Shown: piece after piece, positions 1-7,019 of the stretch
How the letters are laid out: every line of letters starts with the position of its first letter
Numbering within the stretch: the stretch's first letter is position 1
Virus record (IMG/VR): IMGVR_UViG_3300044691_000347
Location: 27,378-91,377 of that record
DNA: 64,000 nt
Strand: one strand, 5' to 3'
Source of the DNA: a virus
Notes under the pieces: model-generated
What the model was told of the DNA's origin: nothing
The model's database searches: none
Seen by the model: only the letters and a program-made list of their open reading frames with translations
Translations under genes and position numbers: made by a program

Positions 1-252
1 AAGGGCTTTCGCGATACCCGCGAGCAGTCGCCCCGACACTAGGATTCGCCCAACCGTGTCGATCTCGGCTGCCACCCGCATTTGTGTCGACACCTCATAG
101 TCGAAGCCGGACACAGTCAACCCGTTGTCGTCGGCGACGATCAGAACACCCGCGAGCACGGGTACAGGCGGTCGAGCTGGAAGGCTGCGCGCCACCCAGT
201 TGACGGCGTCCGCGAAATCATCCCGTGCGATACGAAACTTGATGCCAGTCAT
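1..252 (-). CDS. dnaN: DNA polymerase III beta subunit (sliding clamp), N-terminal part
   Basis: Ring-shaped clamp that tethers the replicative polymerase to DNA. The gene starts at ATG 252 and runs off the left edge, so only 84 residues are visible. They follow the DnaN N-terminal domain closely: [16 protein letters not shown], then [23 protein letters not shown] and ILVSGRLL. The match is closest to actinobacterial DnaN as I remember it. The start overlaps the preceding gene by 4 bases, so it belongs to the small-gene operon and is not host flank. A phage-borne clamp may recruit host polymerase to phage DNA (inference). Confidence 0.9.
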   Translation of the reverse strand, partial: MTGIKFRIARDDFADAVNWVARSLPARPPVPVLAGVLIVADDNGLTVSGFDYEVSTQMRVAAEIDTVGRILVSGRLLAGIAKAL

Positions 253-485
253 CGTGTTTTCTCCGTTACTTTCCATGCGGTGATGTGGTGCCAGCGTTCT
301 TGTACAGCGACCTGATAGCCCGCTTCGGTGAGTTGTCGCCGCTCAGACCAGACATGCGACGAGTCCGTGAACCGGAAAAACTCTTCACCGGTTGCAGGAT
401 CTCGGTAGACGATCCGGAATTCGGGGCGTTGGGTCTCCATTTCGCCGGCGGGTGGGATCCAGGGCTCAAGGTTGTCAGGCGGCAT
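249..485 (-). CDS. Hypothetical protein, 78 aa
   Basis: Not recognised. The start at ATG 485 lies 11 bases inside the RuvC-like gene; the frame is open further upstream, but that part only shadows ruvC. The product is acidic at the N terminus and rich in aromatic and basic residues in the second half ([16 protein letters not shown]). It overlaps dnaN by 4 bases, so the two are probably translationally coupled. Confidence 0.7.
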   Translation of the reverse strand: MPPDNLEPWIPPAGEMETQRPEFRIVYRDPATGEEFFRFTDSSHVWSERRQLTEAGYQVAVQERWHHITAWKVTEKTR

Positions 486-1050
486 GGGTTGCCTCCGGGA
501 GTGAAAGTTTGTCCAGTGCAGCAAGATTCGCCACAGGCATAGGATCATCAATGGGTTCTCCGATGAGACGACATCCGATTGCCGCGAGGGTGAGCGCGTC
601 AGCCTCGTCGTTGCCGTTGATGTCGAGATCCGGGTATCGGCGCACGACTGCGGCAAGAACAGCGTCCTTGCCTGCGTTGCCTTTCCCTGCCGCATACTTC
701 GCGCGCACGGTCGGAGGGACCGGGATGACGGTTCGGGTCGTACCTGCGAGGAGGTCATACGCTATCCACCACAGGCCGGATCGGTCGTGCTGGTGTCCGG
801 TCGTGGATGCGTAGGAGGGCGCTTCGAGAACCACCAGGGCGCATTCCGGGATGACAGGCAAGATGTTCAGGGCGAGCGTGGTGATGCGCTTGTGCCGCTG
901 CTGCCAGGTCGCGTCAGTCTTGCCCGCGGATTTGATGGTGGCTGTCCACACGTTCGGGTCGCCAGGTTTTGTGATCGCGATCCCGGTTGAGGTGAGCGAC
1001 AAATCAAGGCCGACAACGGTTTCGAAAGCGATCACAGCGGCGTCACCCAT
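475..1050 (-). CDS. RuvC-like Holliday junction endonuclease
   Basis: 191 aa with the RNase H-like RuvC fold signature. An N-terminal acidic strand (VVGLDLSLTSTG) is followed by LVVLEAPSY with the second acidic residue, a GKDAVLAAVVRRY helix and a C-terminal NDEADALTLA motif that completes the metal site. Phage RuvC enzymes resolve branched replication or recombination intermediates before packaging. It sits directly upstream of a small gene and dnaN, which fits a DNA metabolism role. The start at 1050 overlaps the upstream gene by 19 bases. Confidence 0.85.
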   Translation of the reverse strand: MGDAAVIAFETVVGLDLSLTSTGIAITKPGDPNVWTATIKSAGKTDATWQQRHKRITTLALNILPVIPECALVVLEAPSYASTTGHQHDRSGLWWIAYDLLAGTTRTVIPVPPTVRAKYAAGKGNAGKDAVLAAVVRRYPDLDINGNDEADALTLAAIGCRLIGEPIDDPMPVANLAALDKLSLPEATHAA

Positions 1051-1292
1051 TCGGCAGACTCGAAGGTCGAAAAGAATCGCATACAGTGGCTACATTTGCG
1101 GCCGCCATGGTTAACCCAGATAGATCTGTCGTAGGCGACGCATCCGGCACACGCGAACTTGGCTTTGCATCCGTGTATATTGACCCAGAACTGAGCGGCT
1201 GGCGGAACATTCTTATGCAGCGTTCCTTCGCAGGCGGGCGTGTGGTCCAAGTGTTCGATACTGTCGACCTGCTCAATGGTTTGAGTGCTCAT
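1032..1292 (-). CDS. Small cysteine-rich protein, probable zinc binding
   Basis: 86 aa. Two cysteine pairs (FACAGC and KCSHC), plus a further Cys in GCKAKF, suggest a zinc ribbon; function unknown. The start at ATG 1292 makes a 4-base overlap with the upstream gene. The longer frame upstream was rejected because it covers that gene. Confidence 0.75.
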   Translation of the reverse strand: MSTQTIEQVDSIEHLDHTPACEGTLHKNVPPAAQFWVNIHGCKAKFACAGCVAYDRSIWVNHGGRKCSHCMRFFSTFESAEWVTPL

Positions 1293-1615
1293 GCTGCCCG
1301 CTCTTGATAGATAGGTGACTTGGTTGTGTGCCAGTGTTGTCCGGATGGGCATTCGTAGACACGTGACGGGCGCGGCCCGGGTGCCGTATACCGCAAGAAC
1401 TTGTTGATCGCGTTGCGGGCTTCGAACTCGCTGCCGTACGCGGTTTTCTTCGGTGTCGGGCAGGCAGGTCGGCTCGCGTTGATCACATGCTGGTAGATGG
1501 CGACGAGGACATTGGCCTGGTTGCTTTTCGATTCGGGGTGCCCGCACAAGCAATGCGCAACCCAAGAGCCACGCCCAACATGTCGGACTTCGGTGATGCG
1601 ATGAACGTCGGTCAT
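1289..1615 (-). CDS. Hypothetical protein, 108 aa
   Basis: Begins MTDVHRITEVRHVGRGSW and contains CLCGHPES, with a C-terminal YECPSGQHWHT. That last motif resembles short actinophage proteins in which Cys and His probably hold zinc. The start at 1615 overlaps the upstream gene by 4 bases. Not recognised further. Confidence 0.75.
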   Translation of the reverse strand: MTDVHRITEVRHVGRGSWVAHCLCGHPESKSNQANVLVAIYQHVINASRPACPTPKKTAYGSEFEARNAINKFLRYTAPGPRPSRVYECPSGQHWHTTKSPIYQERAA

Positions 1616-1941
1616 CTGGTCGGCACCTCCCGCAGCGTGCCATCCTTGCAACGCCATTTCGTACGCCAGCCGACGATCAGACGGGCCTCCGCGATCGTTC
1701 TGGGCCAGTAATCAGCGATAAACTCTGGGGAGATTCCCTCGTCCAGTTGGGCGGAATAATCGAAGTGGACCATTCGACACATAGCATCACAATGAACGCA
1801 CTGTTTCCAGGTGTAGATGTGCCCGTCGTAGATGTTGCGCTGATACTCGTACATCTCGCCGGGGTCGATCGTCCTGGAGCACAGCGAGCATGTGTGCGGC
1901 TTGCGTGCCTTGCGTTTCCCTGAGTCCAGTGACTCAATCAT
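1612..1941 (-). CDS. Zinc-finger-like hypothetical protein
   Basis: 109 aa. An N-terminal CSLCSRTIDPGEMY and a later QCVHCDAMC form a plausible four-cysteine zinc site of the kind seen in small phage DNA- or protein-binding proteins. Function unknown. The start overlaps the end of the upstream gene by 8 bases. Confidence 0.8.
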   Translation of the reverse strand: MIESLDSGKRKARKPHTCSLCSRTIDPGEMYEYQRNIYDGHIYTWKQCVHCDAMCRMVHFDYSAQLDEGISPEFIADYWPRTIAEARLIVGWRTKWRCKDGTLREVPTR

Positions 1942-2149
1942 TCGGCATCGCCTTCAGTTCGCCTTTGCCGTGGTGGAAGACGCGGAGGGAGCGGCCCGTT
2001 GGGGACACGTAAATGTCCACCTCCTGCCCGGTATCAGTTTTCACACCGATGCAAACCTGGCCGTCTCGCTCCGTCAGGCGAGTGACTTCCGCTGCGCCCC
2101 ATTTAAATCCGTAGACGGTACGCTCAAAATGGGCTTTACGGGTTCCCAT
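1934..2149 (-). CDS. Hypothetical protein, 71 aa
   Basis: Not recognised. Predicted to be mostly beta strand (VCIGVKTDTGQEVDIYV) and basic overall. It overlaps both neighbours by 8 to 14 bases in the same tight operon. Confidence 0.7.
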   Translation of the reverse strand: MGTRKAHFERTVYGFKWGAAEVTRLTERDGQVCIGVKTDTGQEVDIYVSPTGRSLRVFHHGKGELKAMPND

Positions 2150-2345
2150 TGCGCACCTTCCGCACCCGCACTTCGCCGACGACGAGTTCTGTTGAGGTGC
2201 GGAATGCGCCCGGATTGAGGATGATCAGATCGCGGGCGTGACCGACGGCTTCTCCTATACTGGCGTCGTCATGCAGACGCGTCGACGCCAACTGAAGCGA
2301 GTCACCGTTTTTCACGAGCACGACCAAGCCGACACGGTCACTCAT
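2136..2345 (-). CDS. Hypothetical protein, 69 aa
   Basis: Begins MSDRVGLVVLVKNGD at ATG 2345. The frame is open upstream only as a shadow of neighbouring genes. Strand-rich N terminus, basic C terminus; no recognised family. Confidence 0.65.
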   Translation of the reverse strand: MSDRVGLVVLVKNGDSLQLASTRLHDDASIGEAVGHARDLIILNPGAFRTSTELVVGEVRVRKVRNGNP

Positions 2346-2511
2346 TCTCAGCCAACTCCTCTGCGGCATCCTTGATAGCCCTCTCCAAAATGTCGTAATG
2401 CATTTCTCGGGAGCACAAAGCGCCGTAATCGCCGGGATGCAAATCATCATATTGTCTAGAGGCTGCAAGGTAGAGTGCAGCCGATATGACGTGCTCGACC
2501 TTGTCACGCAT
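2338..2511 (-). CDS. Small hypothetical protein, 57 aa
   Basis: Short gene fitted between two others, overlapping both by 8 bases, which is why I accept it. Predicted helical. It contains QYDDLHPGDYGALCSREM and an acidic, alanine-rich C terminus. Function unknown. Confidence 0.65.
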   Translation of the reverse strand: MRDKVEHVISAALYLAASRQYDDLHPGDYGALCSREMHYDILERAIKDAAEELAENE

Positions 2512-2950
2512 CTTTGCCCTCCAGCATCGCGCGCACTTCGCCGGCGAGGTCGTATCCGCTCCACTCGTCCCACTTGTCGATCAGCTTCAACGCTTTCGCG
2601 ATCCGTTCCCGGTCCCGCTGCTGCCTGGCGGCGATAGCGACATAGTTCGTCTCGGTCTCGATCCGCAGGTCGGACAATTCCATATGCGCCTCATCGCGTT
2701 CACGCTCGACGGCCTCCAGCCCATCCAGCAGGGCGGGGAGGTTGTTGCGCGCCCACACGATGAGGTCGGTGTTCGCGTCGCTAAGAGCGGTGTCGTCGAT
2801 GTCGCAGGTTTCAGCTACCCAGACCCGCAATCCGGTGCGCTCGTCGTATGCGTTAGCCCGGTAGATCTCGGTAGAGTCGCCCTCCCAAGGTCCGGGCGTA
2901 GCGGCAGCCACCTTCTGGCGCCCTTCAGCGATCAGGTCACGGTCAGGCAT
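2504..2950 (-). CDS. Ead/Ea22-like protein
   Basis: 148 aa. It has the arrangement of phage Ead/Ea22 family proteins: an early AAATPGPWE segment, a middle stretch DLIVWARNNLPALLDGLEAVE and a long charged helix after it. The family is common in early regions of temperate phages, with no settled function. The start at ATG 2950 overlaps the upstream gene by 8 bases. Confidence 0.7.
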   Translation of the reverse strand: MPDRDLIAEGRQKVAAATPGPWEGDSTEIYRANAYDERTGLRVWVAETCDIDDTALSDANTDLIVWARNNLPALLDGLEAVERERDEAHMELSDLRIETETNYVAIAARQQRDRERIAKALKLIDKWDEWSGYDLAGEVRAMLEGKDA

Positions 2951-3200
2951 TGCACCACTCCAAGAACTCGTTGTAGACGCTGTCATTGATGCCGTAGTTG
3001 CACTTGAGCCAGACGTCATACCGGACCTGTTGAGTCGACTCCGCTTCCAGTTCGGCGATGCGGGCGCGGGCGGCAATCAGCTCAAGAGCCATCGGCTTAG
3101 ACCAGGTGCCAGGATTGTCAGCGACACCGCGCAGCAGGTCATCAGGCAGCGGGTTCGGGTATTCGTCAGCCCAGTGACCGCGAATCTCGTTGTCAGACAT
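2943..3200 (-). CDS. Hypothetical protein, 85 aa
   Basis: Starts MSDNEIRGHWADEYPNPLP. A helical middle (LELIAARARIAELEAE) may form a short coiled coil, and the tail is acidic and aromatic. No family recognised. Confidence 0.75.
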   Translation of the reverse strand: MSDNEIRGHWADEYPNPLPDDLLRGVADNPGTWSKPMALELIAARARIAELEAESTQQVRYDVWLKCNYGINDSVYNEFLEWCNA

Positions 3201-3510
3201 CCTTCACCCACTTCGTGACCGTGATGATCTCCTCGACGGGGCGCACAAGCGTCAGTTCGACGGCATGCTGCCCACCACCAAGTTCTGCCGGTCCGTAAGA
3301 CTCCTGGCTCTCGGTCGAGCCGACCTGGTGTTCCCACCGATAGTGTTGACCGCTGGGACCTCGGGTGATCTGGTGCCAGATCGTGTACCAGCGCTCGGTT
3401 TCTCCACGGATTTCCGCGACGGTTTCAAATCCTTCGCAGGTGTCACCCACCTCGATCAGAGCGTCGTAATCCTCAGCAAGAATGGCTGTCAGATCATCAA
3501 TTTCGTTCAT
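3193..3510 (-). CDS. Hypothetical protein, 105 aa
   Basis: Acidic N-terminal half (DDLTAILAEDYDALIEVGD), then strand-rich sequence (WYTIWHQITRG). Not recognised. It overlaps the neighbours on both sides. Confidence 0.75.
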   Translation of the reverse strand: MNEIDDLTAILAEDYDALIEVGDTCEGFETVAEIRGETERWYTIWHQITRGPSGQHYRWEHQVGSTESQESYGPAELGGGQHAVELTLVRPVEEIITVTKWVKDV

Positions 3511-3671
3511 CGGCTAGGCCTCCATTTCAGTGTGATGCAGCCGATACCACTGCGGCGTACATGTCGCATAACCTTGATGGCTGCCCACAACGAGTTACCC
3601 TCATACTGCGTAAAGTCCTGGTACCCGTTGCCCTGATTAGCCCAGGCGAGCACTTCCCATTCAAAGCCCAT
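3507..3671 (-). CDS. Small hypothetical protein, 54 aa
   Basis: Starts MGFEWEVLAWANQGNGYQ and ends in a basic tail. It fills a gap that would otherwise be the only one in this operon and overlaps both neighbours by 1 to 4 bases, so I treat it as real. Confidence 0.65.
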   Translation of the reverse strand: MGFEWEVLAWANQGNGYQDFTQYEGNSLWAAIKVMRHVRRSGIGCITLKWRPSR

Positions 3672-3949
3672 CAGCGGCGCACTTCGACGATGACAGCCCC
3701 ATGACGCTCGATCGCTTCAATCAGATCCCCGCACGCCGCCTGCAAATCGGCATCATCTGTGGCGATCCGGACGCCGTGCAGAAACGGAACGATCTCCAGG
3801 CCCAGCCGATGACCGGTCTGGAGATATCCGTCATCAAAATAGGTGTCTTGACTCTTGAAATAGGCTTCGAGGGTGTACGCCAGATCGAGATCCAGCCCGG
3901 AGCCTTCTGGAGGCGAAACGTCGGGGGTGTACGAGAATGTGCGGCTCAC
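3671..3949 (-). CDS. Hypothetical protein, 92 aa
   Basis: GTG start at 3949, overlapping the upstream stop by 4 bases. Acidic, with a central aromatic stretch (AYFKSQDTYFDDGYLQ) and a helical end. Not recognised. Confidence 0.75.
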   Translation of the reverse strand: MSRTFSYTPDVSPPEGSGLDLDLAYTLEAYFKSQDTYFDDGYLQTGHRLGLEIVPFLHGVRIATDDADLQAACGDLIEAIERHGAVIVEVRR

Positions 3950-4104
3950 CGGTTGTTCCTCCGTGACTGGCGCGCCACCTTGTTGCGGGCGCGGCGTCGA
4001 GCTTTCACATGCTCGGGAACGGTGCCCTCATACATGCGCATCCCCTGAAGCCTTTTGAGGATGCCTTGCGCCCAGGACGTTTCGTACGGGTTCGTCTCGC
4101 TCAT
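3946..4104 (-). CDS. Small basic protein, 52 aa
   Basis: The C terminus is strongly basic (KARRRARNKVARQSRRNN), suggesting nucleic acid binding. Overlaps both neighbours by 4 bases. Similar small Arg/Lys-rich proteins lie next to WhiB genes in other actinophages (general knowledge). Confidence 0.65.
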   Translation of the reverse strand: MSETNPYETSWAQGILKRLQGMRMYEGTVPEHVKARRRARNKVARQSRRNNR

Positions 4105-4445
4105 GCTGCTACGTCCTCGATAGGGATCAATGTCAATGCTGTCGGGTCGGCTCGTTTTACAGCGTCGTCACCAAAAATTTTGCCGCCCCAAATCCCCGAC
4201 ACCGGAAACCCGTACTGGTTGATCAGCGACTTTCGTAGCGCCAGACATGCCTCCCGCGCGTCACAATTCCCGCACTGCCGCTGCGCCCTCAAACGCCGTT
4301 GATGTGCAGCCATCGTCGATTCACCATCCACATGGTGATCCCACTGCGACGCGCCACGATGCGCTGTCCGCCACTCCTGCGAGAGCTTCGAAGCACACGG
4401 CGCATCCCGGTATGGGTTGTCATCCCCGAACCGCCATCCACTCAC
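4101..4445 (-). CDS. WhiB-family transcriptional regulator
   Basis: 114 aa from the GTG at 4445. WhiB proteins hold a 4Fe-4S cluster on four cysteines and bind host sigma factor. Here the cysteines are C17, C58, C61 and C67, the exact C-Xn-C-X2-C-X5-C spacing, followed by GIWGGK, the family turn motif. The 4-base overlap with the upstream membrane peptide decides the start; the frame is open upstream but shadows that peptide. Phage WhiB proteins can redirect or repress host WhiB-controlled transcription (family knowledge). Confidence 0.88.
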   Translation of the reverse strand: MSGWRFGDDNPYRDAPCASKLSQEWRTAHRGASQWDHHVDGESTMAAHQRRLRAQRQCGNCDAREACLALRKSLINQYGFPVSGIWGGKIFGDDAVKRADPTALTLIPIEDVAA

Positions 4446-4555
4446 GCACACACCGCCGCAACGATCGGGGCAACCAGTACACCGACGATGACGATCAACA
4501 CGCCCGCGATCACGCCCAGTATCCGCAACACAGCCTGTTTGACCTGTGCTTTCAC
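4442..4555 (-). CDS. Single-span membrane peptide, 37 aa
   Basis: GTG start at 4555 with a strong GGAGGTG ribosome binding site just upstream. Almost the whole peptide is one hydrophobic helix (LGVIAGVLIVIVGVLVAP) after a short basic head. It is first in the transcript and overlaps whiB by 4 bases. Role unknown. Confidence 0.75.
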   Translation of the reverse strand: MKAQVKQAVLRILGVIAGVLIVIVGVLVAPIVAAVCA

Positions 4556-4560
4556 TACAC

Positions 4561-4640
4561 ACCTCCAACTCAATATCATATCTTAGATCCACTACGATAG
4601 ATCGTATCGCATTCAGAAGGCGGACGCTACCCCTCAGCTA
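4561..4640 (-). promoter_or_regulatory. Regulatory region upstream of the WhiB cluster
   Basis: Non-coding stretch holding a perfect palindrome TACGATAGATCGTA at 4593-4606, a copy of the dispersed operator motif. A TAAGATATGAT stretch on the minus strand may include a -10 box, but I see no convincing -35 element. Confidence 0.55.
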
Positions 4641-4681
4641 TAGCGAATCCATCCCTGACCCGCCGCAACCGTTCCCGACTG

Positions 4682-4897
4682 TTACTGCTGGTCGTGCGCG
4701 TGCTGCCCGTGCTCCCCCAGAGCGCCCCACACCTGCACCAGTGCACCAACCAACGCTTGGATTTCGTCACGGGTGACAGTCACGGTTATCCCATGGCCGC
4801 TGTTGGAGCTGTAGAGGTTGGCTTTCGCCGGCTGACTGGGATCGGTGTGCGGCATCGCTTGTACGTCGATTTGCGCCCCGGAAACGGTTTTGATCAC
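4682..4897 (-). CDS. Hypothetical protein, 71 aa
   Basis: GTG start at 4897; a later ATG (MPHTDPSQ) is the alternative. A beta-rich middle (HGITVTVTRDEIQALV) and a helical hydrophobic segment precede a His/Gln-rich tail. Not recognised. Confidence 0.6.
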   Translation of the reverse strand: MIKTVSGAQIDVQAMPHTDPSQPAKANLYSSNSGHGITVTVTRDEIQALVGALVQVWGALGEHGQHAHDQQ

Positions 4898-4922
4898 TCT
4901 GTTCGCCCTTGATTCGATAGTT

Positions 4923-5024
4923 TTACTTGCCGCTGTGATGGCGGGCGATGAGCCACGCAATCCAAGCGACCAGAACAAATAGGGCGACGAGTTCGACCAT
5001 GTCAACCCATGTATCGGAGTGCAC
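4923..5024 (-). CDS. Single-span membrane peptide, 33 aa
   Basis: GTG start at 5024 with an AAGGA site 8 bases upstream. One hydrophobic helix (VELVALFVLVAWIAWLIA) with a short basic tail. It is one of several tiny membrane peptides in this genome. Function unknown. Confidence 0.6.
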   Translation of the reverse strand: MHSDTWVDMVELVALFVLVAWIAWLIARHHSGK

Positions 5025-5037
5025 TGCGTGTGTCCTT

Positions 5038-5316
5038 TCAGGCTGCGACGGACTGTCGCTGGTGGGCGCGGTCGATCAACCTTTGCAATTCGTCCCGCTG
5101 GTGGGCGCGGTCCTCCTGCAACCGTTCCTGCCAGACGCGGTCGTCGTGTGCAGTCCGGGCCGCAATCAGCTTGTGCAACGCCATCACGTATGCGTTGATG
5201 GCACGCTCCGACTCGACTGATCCGCGACCGTACAGGCCAGTGATACGGTCGGCGGATTCGCTCAAAAACTCGATGTGGGCTGCGGTGTCGCTCGCCCAAC
5301 TCCCTACACAGCTCAT
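5038..5316 (-). CDS. Hypothetical helical protein, 92 aa
   Basis: Predicted all-helical, ending in a charged coiled-coil-like stretch (RLQEDRAHQRDELQRLIDRA). Overlaps the upstream gene by 4 bases. Not recognised. Confidence 0.75.
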   Translation of the reverse strand: MSCVGSWASDTAAHIEFLSESADRITGLYGRGSVESERAINAYVMALHKLIAARTAHDDRVWQERLQEDRAHQRDELQRLIDRAHQRQSVAA

Positions 5317-5693
5317 CCCCGCACCTCACCAATCGGGTATTCGGACTCATCGAAACCGGTTGCGAGAAGGTCGAAGTCGCGCATGTCGTGTGCGACGAGG
5401 ATGTCTTCAAGCCAGTCGATTGCCTGCCGGTTGGTGGCCGTCCGGAACGCGAAATCGGCTTCGTCGGGGATCAAGCCGAGCAGTTCAGCGGCGACCTCGT
5501 CAGTCCAACGAACGGCGCCGCTCCGGAAGTCGAGGACCTGCACGGCGTCGGCGGCCCCGCGATTCTCTAGCAGCCCGTAGTAGCCGTGCTGCCGGATGGT
5601 GATGCCGGCGAGGCAGTTACGCCAGCGGGTCTGATCGAGGTTACGGTTGGCGGATTCGTAGACGTTTCGCATGAGCGGAATGTTGTGTTGCAT
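5313..5693 (-). CDS. Hypothetical protein, 126 aa
   Basis: Mixed alpha/beta and acidic overall, with a tryptophan- and arginine-rich N terminus. The C-terminal half contains AIDWLEDILVAHDMRDFDLL. No recognised domain. Confidence 0.75.
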   Translation of the reverse strand: MQHNIPLMRNVYESANRNLDQTRWRNCLAGITIRQHGYYGLLENRGAADAVQVLDFRSGAVRWTDEVAAELLGLIPDEADFAFRTATNRQAIDWLEDILVAHDMRDFDLLATGFDESEYPIGEVRG

Positions 5694-5977
5694 CAGTTAC
5701 TCCAGAGGTTGTTTTTGATGTCTTCAGCGGCGGCAGAGGCGGCGTCACGGTCGAGGTCAGTGACCCTGTAGACGAGACGATGTAGGGCTATCCCTGCACG
5801 GCGGCTGTCGAGGTCTTCGGCGAAGTCTCGAATCCGGTTGACGAGGATGCGGTACCGGTCGGCGTCATGCTGTAGCGAGTCGATGAGGGTGTTCGCAGTC
5901 GCGTTACTCAGGCTGGTCATGCCTTGGATGACTGCGAGAGTTACGTCGATGCCGACCGGATCAGGTGGCAGAGCCAT
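5693..5977 (-). CDS. Hypothetical helical protein, 94 aa
   Basis: Hydrophobic N-terminal helix (VTLAVIQGM) followed by long amphipathic helices rich in Asp and Arg. Not recognised. Its stop overlaps the next start by 1 base. Confidence 0.75.
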   Translation of the reverse strand: MALPPDPVGIDVTLAVIQGMTSLSNATANTLIDSLQHDADRYRILVNRIRDFAEDLDSRRAGIALHRLVYRVTDLDRDAASAAAEDIKNNLWSN

Positions 5978-5983
5978 TGGGGT

Positions 5984-6169
5984 TCACCTTGTTTCAGGGT
6001 TGTAGAGGTGCGTGTCGAGTCGGGCGCATCCGCGTGGAGGATCTGCCCAAACGAGTTCGTCGCTGTAGTGCTGTCCGGTCCCAGCCATGTCCATGCATTT
6101 CTGGAACAGTGCGTGGGCGTCGTCGCGGTTGTGGGCTGCGATGTAGACGCTGATCCCGTTGTTGGCCAT
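5984..6169 (-). CDS. Hypothetical protein, 61 aa
   Basis: Compact alpha/beta sequence (ISVYIAAHNRDDAHALFQKC). A strand followed by a helix with HNRDDA suggests a small ferredoxin-like fold, but this is only a guess. Confidence 0.7.
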   Translation of the reverse strand: MANNGISVYIAAHNRDDAHALFQKCMDMAGTGQHYSDELVWADPPRGCARLDTHLYNPETR

Positions 6170-6175
6170 CTGATG

Positions 6176-6328
6176 TCAGTTCTCTCCCTGATAGCTGCAT
6201 CCGCAGCTGGCCCATTCGCTGTCGATGATGTGGAAGTAGTGGTCGCGCGCATCGGCGTGCTGTCCCATAGCCCAGTTCAAGAGCCAGTCCAGGGCGTTAT
6301 CGTCGGCGGCTTGGTCTTTCTTGTTCAT
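6176..6328 (-). CDS. Small hypothetical protein, 50 aa
   Basis: Start ATG 6328 has an AGGAGAG site just upstream. Helical, acidic, ending in a CGCSY pair that could bind metal. It opens a transcription block after a 227-base gap. Confidence 0.65.
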   Translation of the reverse strand: MNKKDQAADDNALDWLLNWAMGQHADARDHYFHIIDSEWASCGCSYQGEN

Positions 6329-6352
6329 TGCTCTCCTGGTTTGGTAGAGGCG

Positions 6353-6387
6353 GCGGCCCGAAAGTCTCTTGGGGCGTTTCGGGCCGC
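6353..6387. terminator. Strong hairpin in a 227-base gap
   Basis: Perfect 11-base arms GCGGCCCGAAA / TTTCGGGCCGC around a 13-base loop, in the gap between 6328 and 6556. There is no clear T run on the minus strand, so it may slow or attenuate transcription rather than end it. The rest of the gap (6388-6555) holds repeated GACCGGT segments and no gene I can support. Confidence 0.55.
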
Positions 6388-6555
6388 TGCCCCTCCTCCC
6401 GATCTGCCGACATGCTCCGCAATAATGGGGTGGCCTGTCGATCAGCCGGGAAGGCTTTCTAAATGGGGTCACCGGGGGCAGTTTGGAGACACGCGCGCCC
6501 AATCCGGCCTTGGTGCGCTACCCCCGGTCGTTACCGGTCGGTCGACCCCTGCTAT

Positions 6556-6822
6556 TTATGCGGCGGCGTCCAGGACGTCTTGGGTGGCTTCTAATTCCCA
6601 GTCGGCGACGTCTTCCCACACGCCTGCCTCATAGCGGCGAACTCCCATGTGGTGGCTGACTTCTCGCCTCACACCGTGGACAGTTTCGTAAGCGGTTGTC
6701 GCTTCGATCGCAGCCAACACCGCGAGGGCTTCGGCCATGTTGCGGACGTGGATCCGGACGGCGCGGCGAGGCGGGTCAGCGGTGTACCACACATACAGGT
6801 CGTGCGTCTTCGGGGCGGTCAT
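6556..6822 (-). CDS. Hypothetical protein, 88 aa
   Basis: Start ATG 6822 overlaps the upstream gene by 4 bases. Alpha/beta pattern (HDLYVWYTADPPRRAVRIHV then a long helix). Not recognised. Confidence 0.7.
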   Translation of the reverse strand: MTAPKTHDLYVWYTADPPRRAVRIHVRNMAEALAVLAAIEATTAYETVHGVRREVSHHMGVRRYEAGVWEDVADWELEATQDVLDAAA

Positions 6823-7019
6823 GACAACCACTTCGGGCGCTGAATCGTCCACGGCTGGAAGCGTTGGCGCTCATAGGTTGCGAGCTCGACCGCGTAGTCA
6901 AAGGCTTCACGCCAGGTCTTCCGCATCCCGTAGAACTCGTATTCCTCGCCCGGTCGCCCAGCTGTGATAGCCCAACGATTCGAGCGGTACTCGCGGAAAA
7001 CGAAGAAGCGCAACATCAC
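6819..7019 (-). CDS. Hypothetical protein, 66 aa
   Basis: Rich in Arg, Tyr and Trp (FFVFREYRSNRWAITAG, KTWREAFDYA). The pattern of strands followed by a helix is common in tiny actinophage proteins. Function unknown. Confidence 0.7.
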   Translation of the reverse strand: MMLRFFVFREYRSNRWAITAGRPGEEYEFYGMRKTWREAFDYAVELATYERQRFQPWTIQRPKWLS

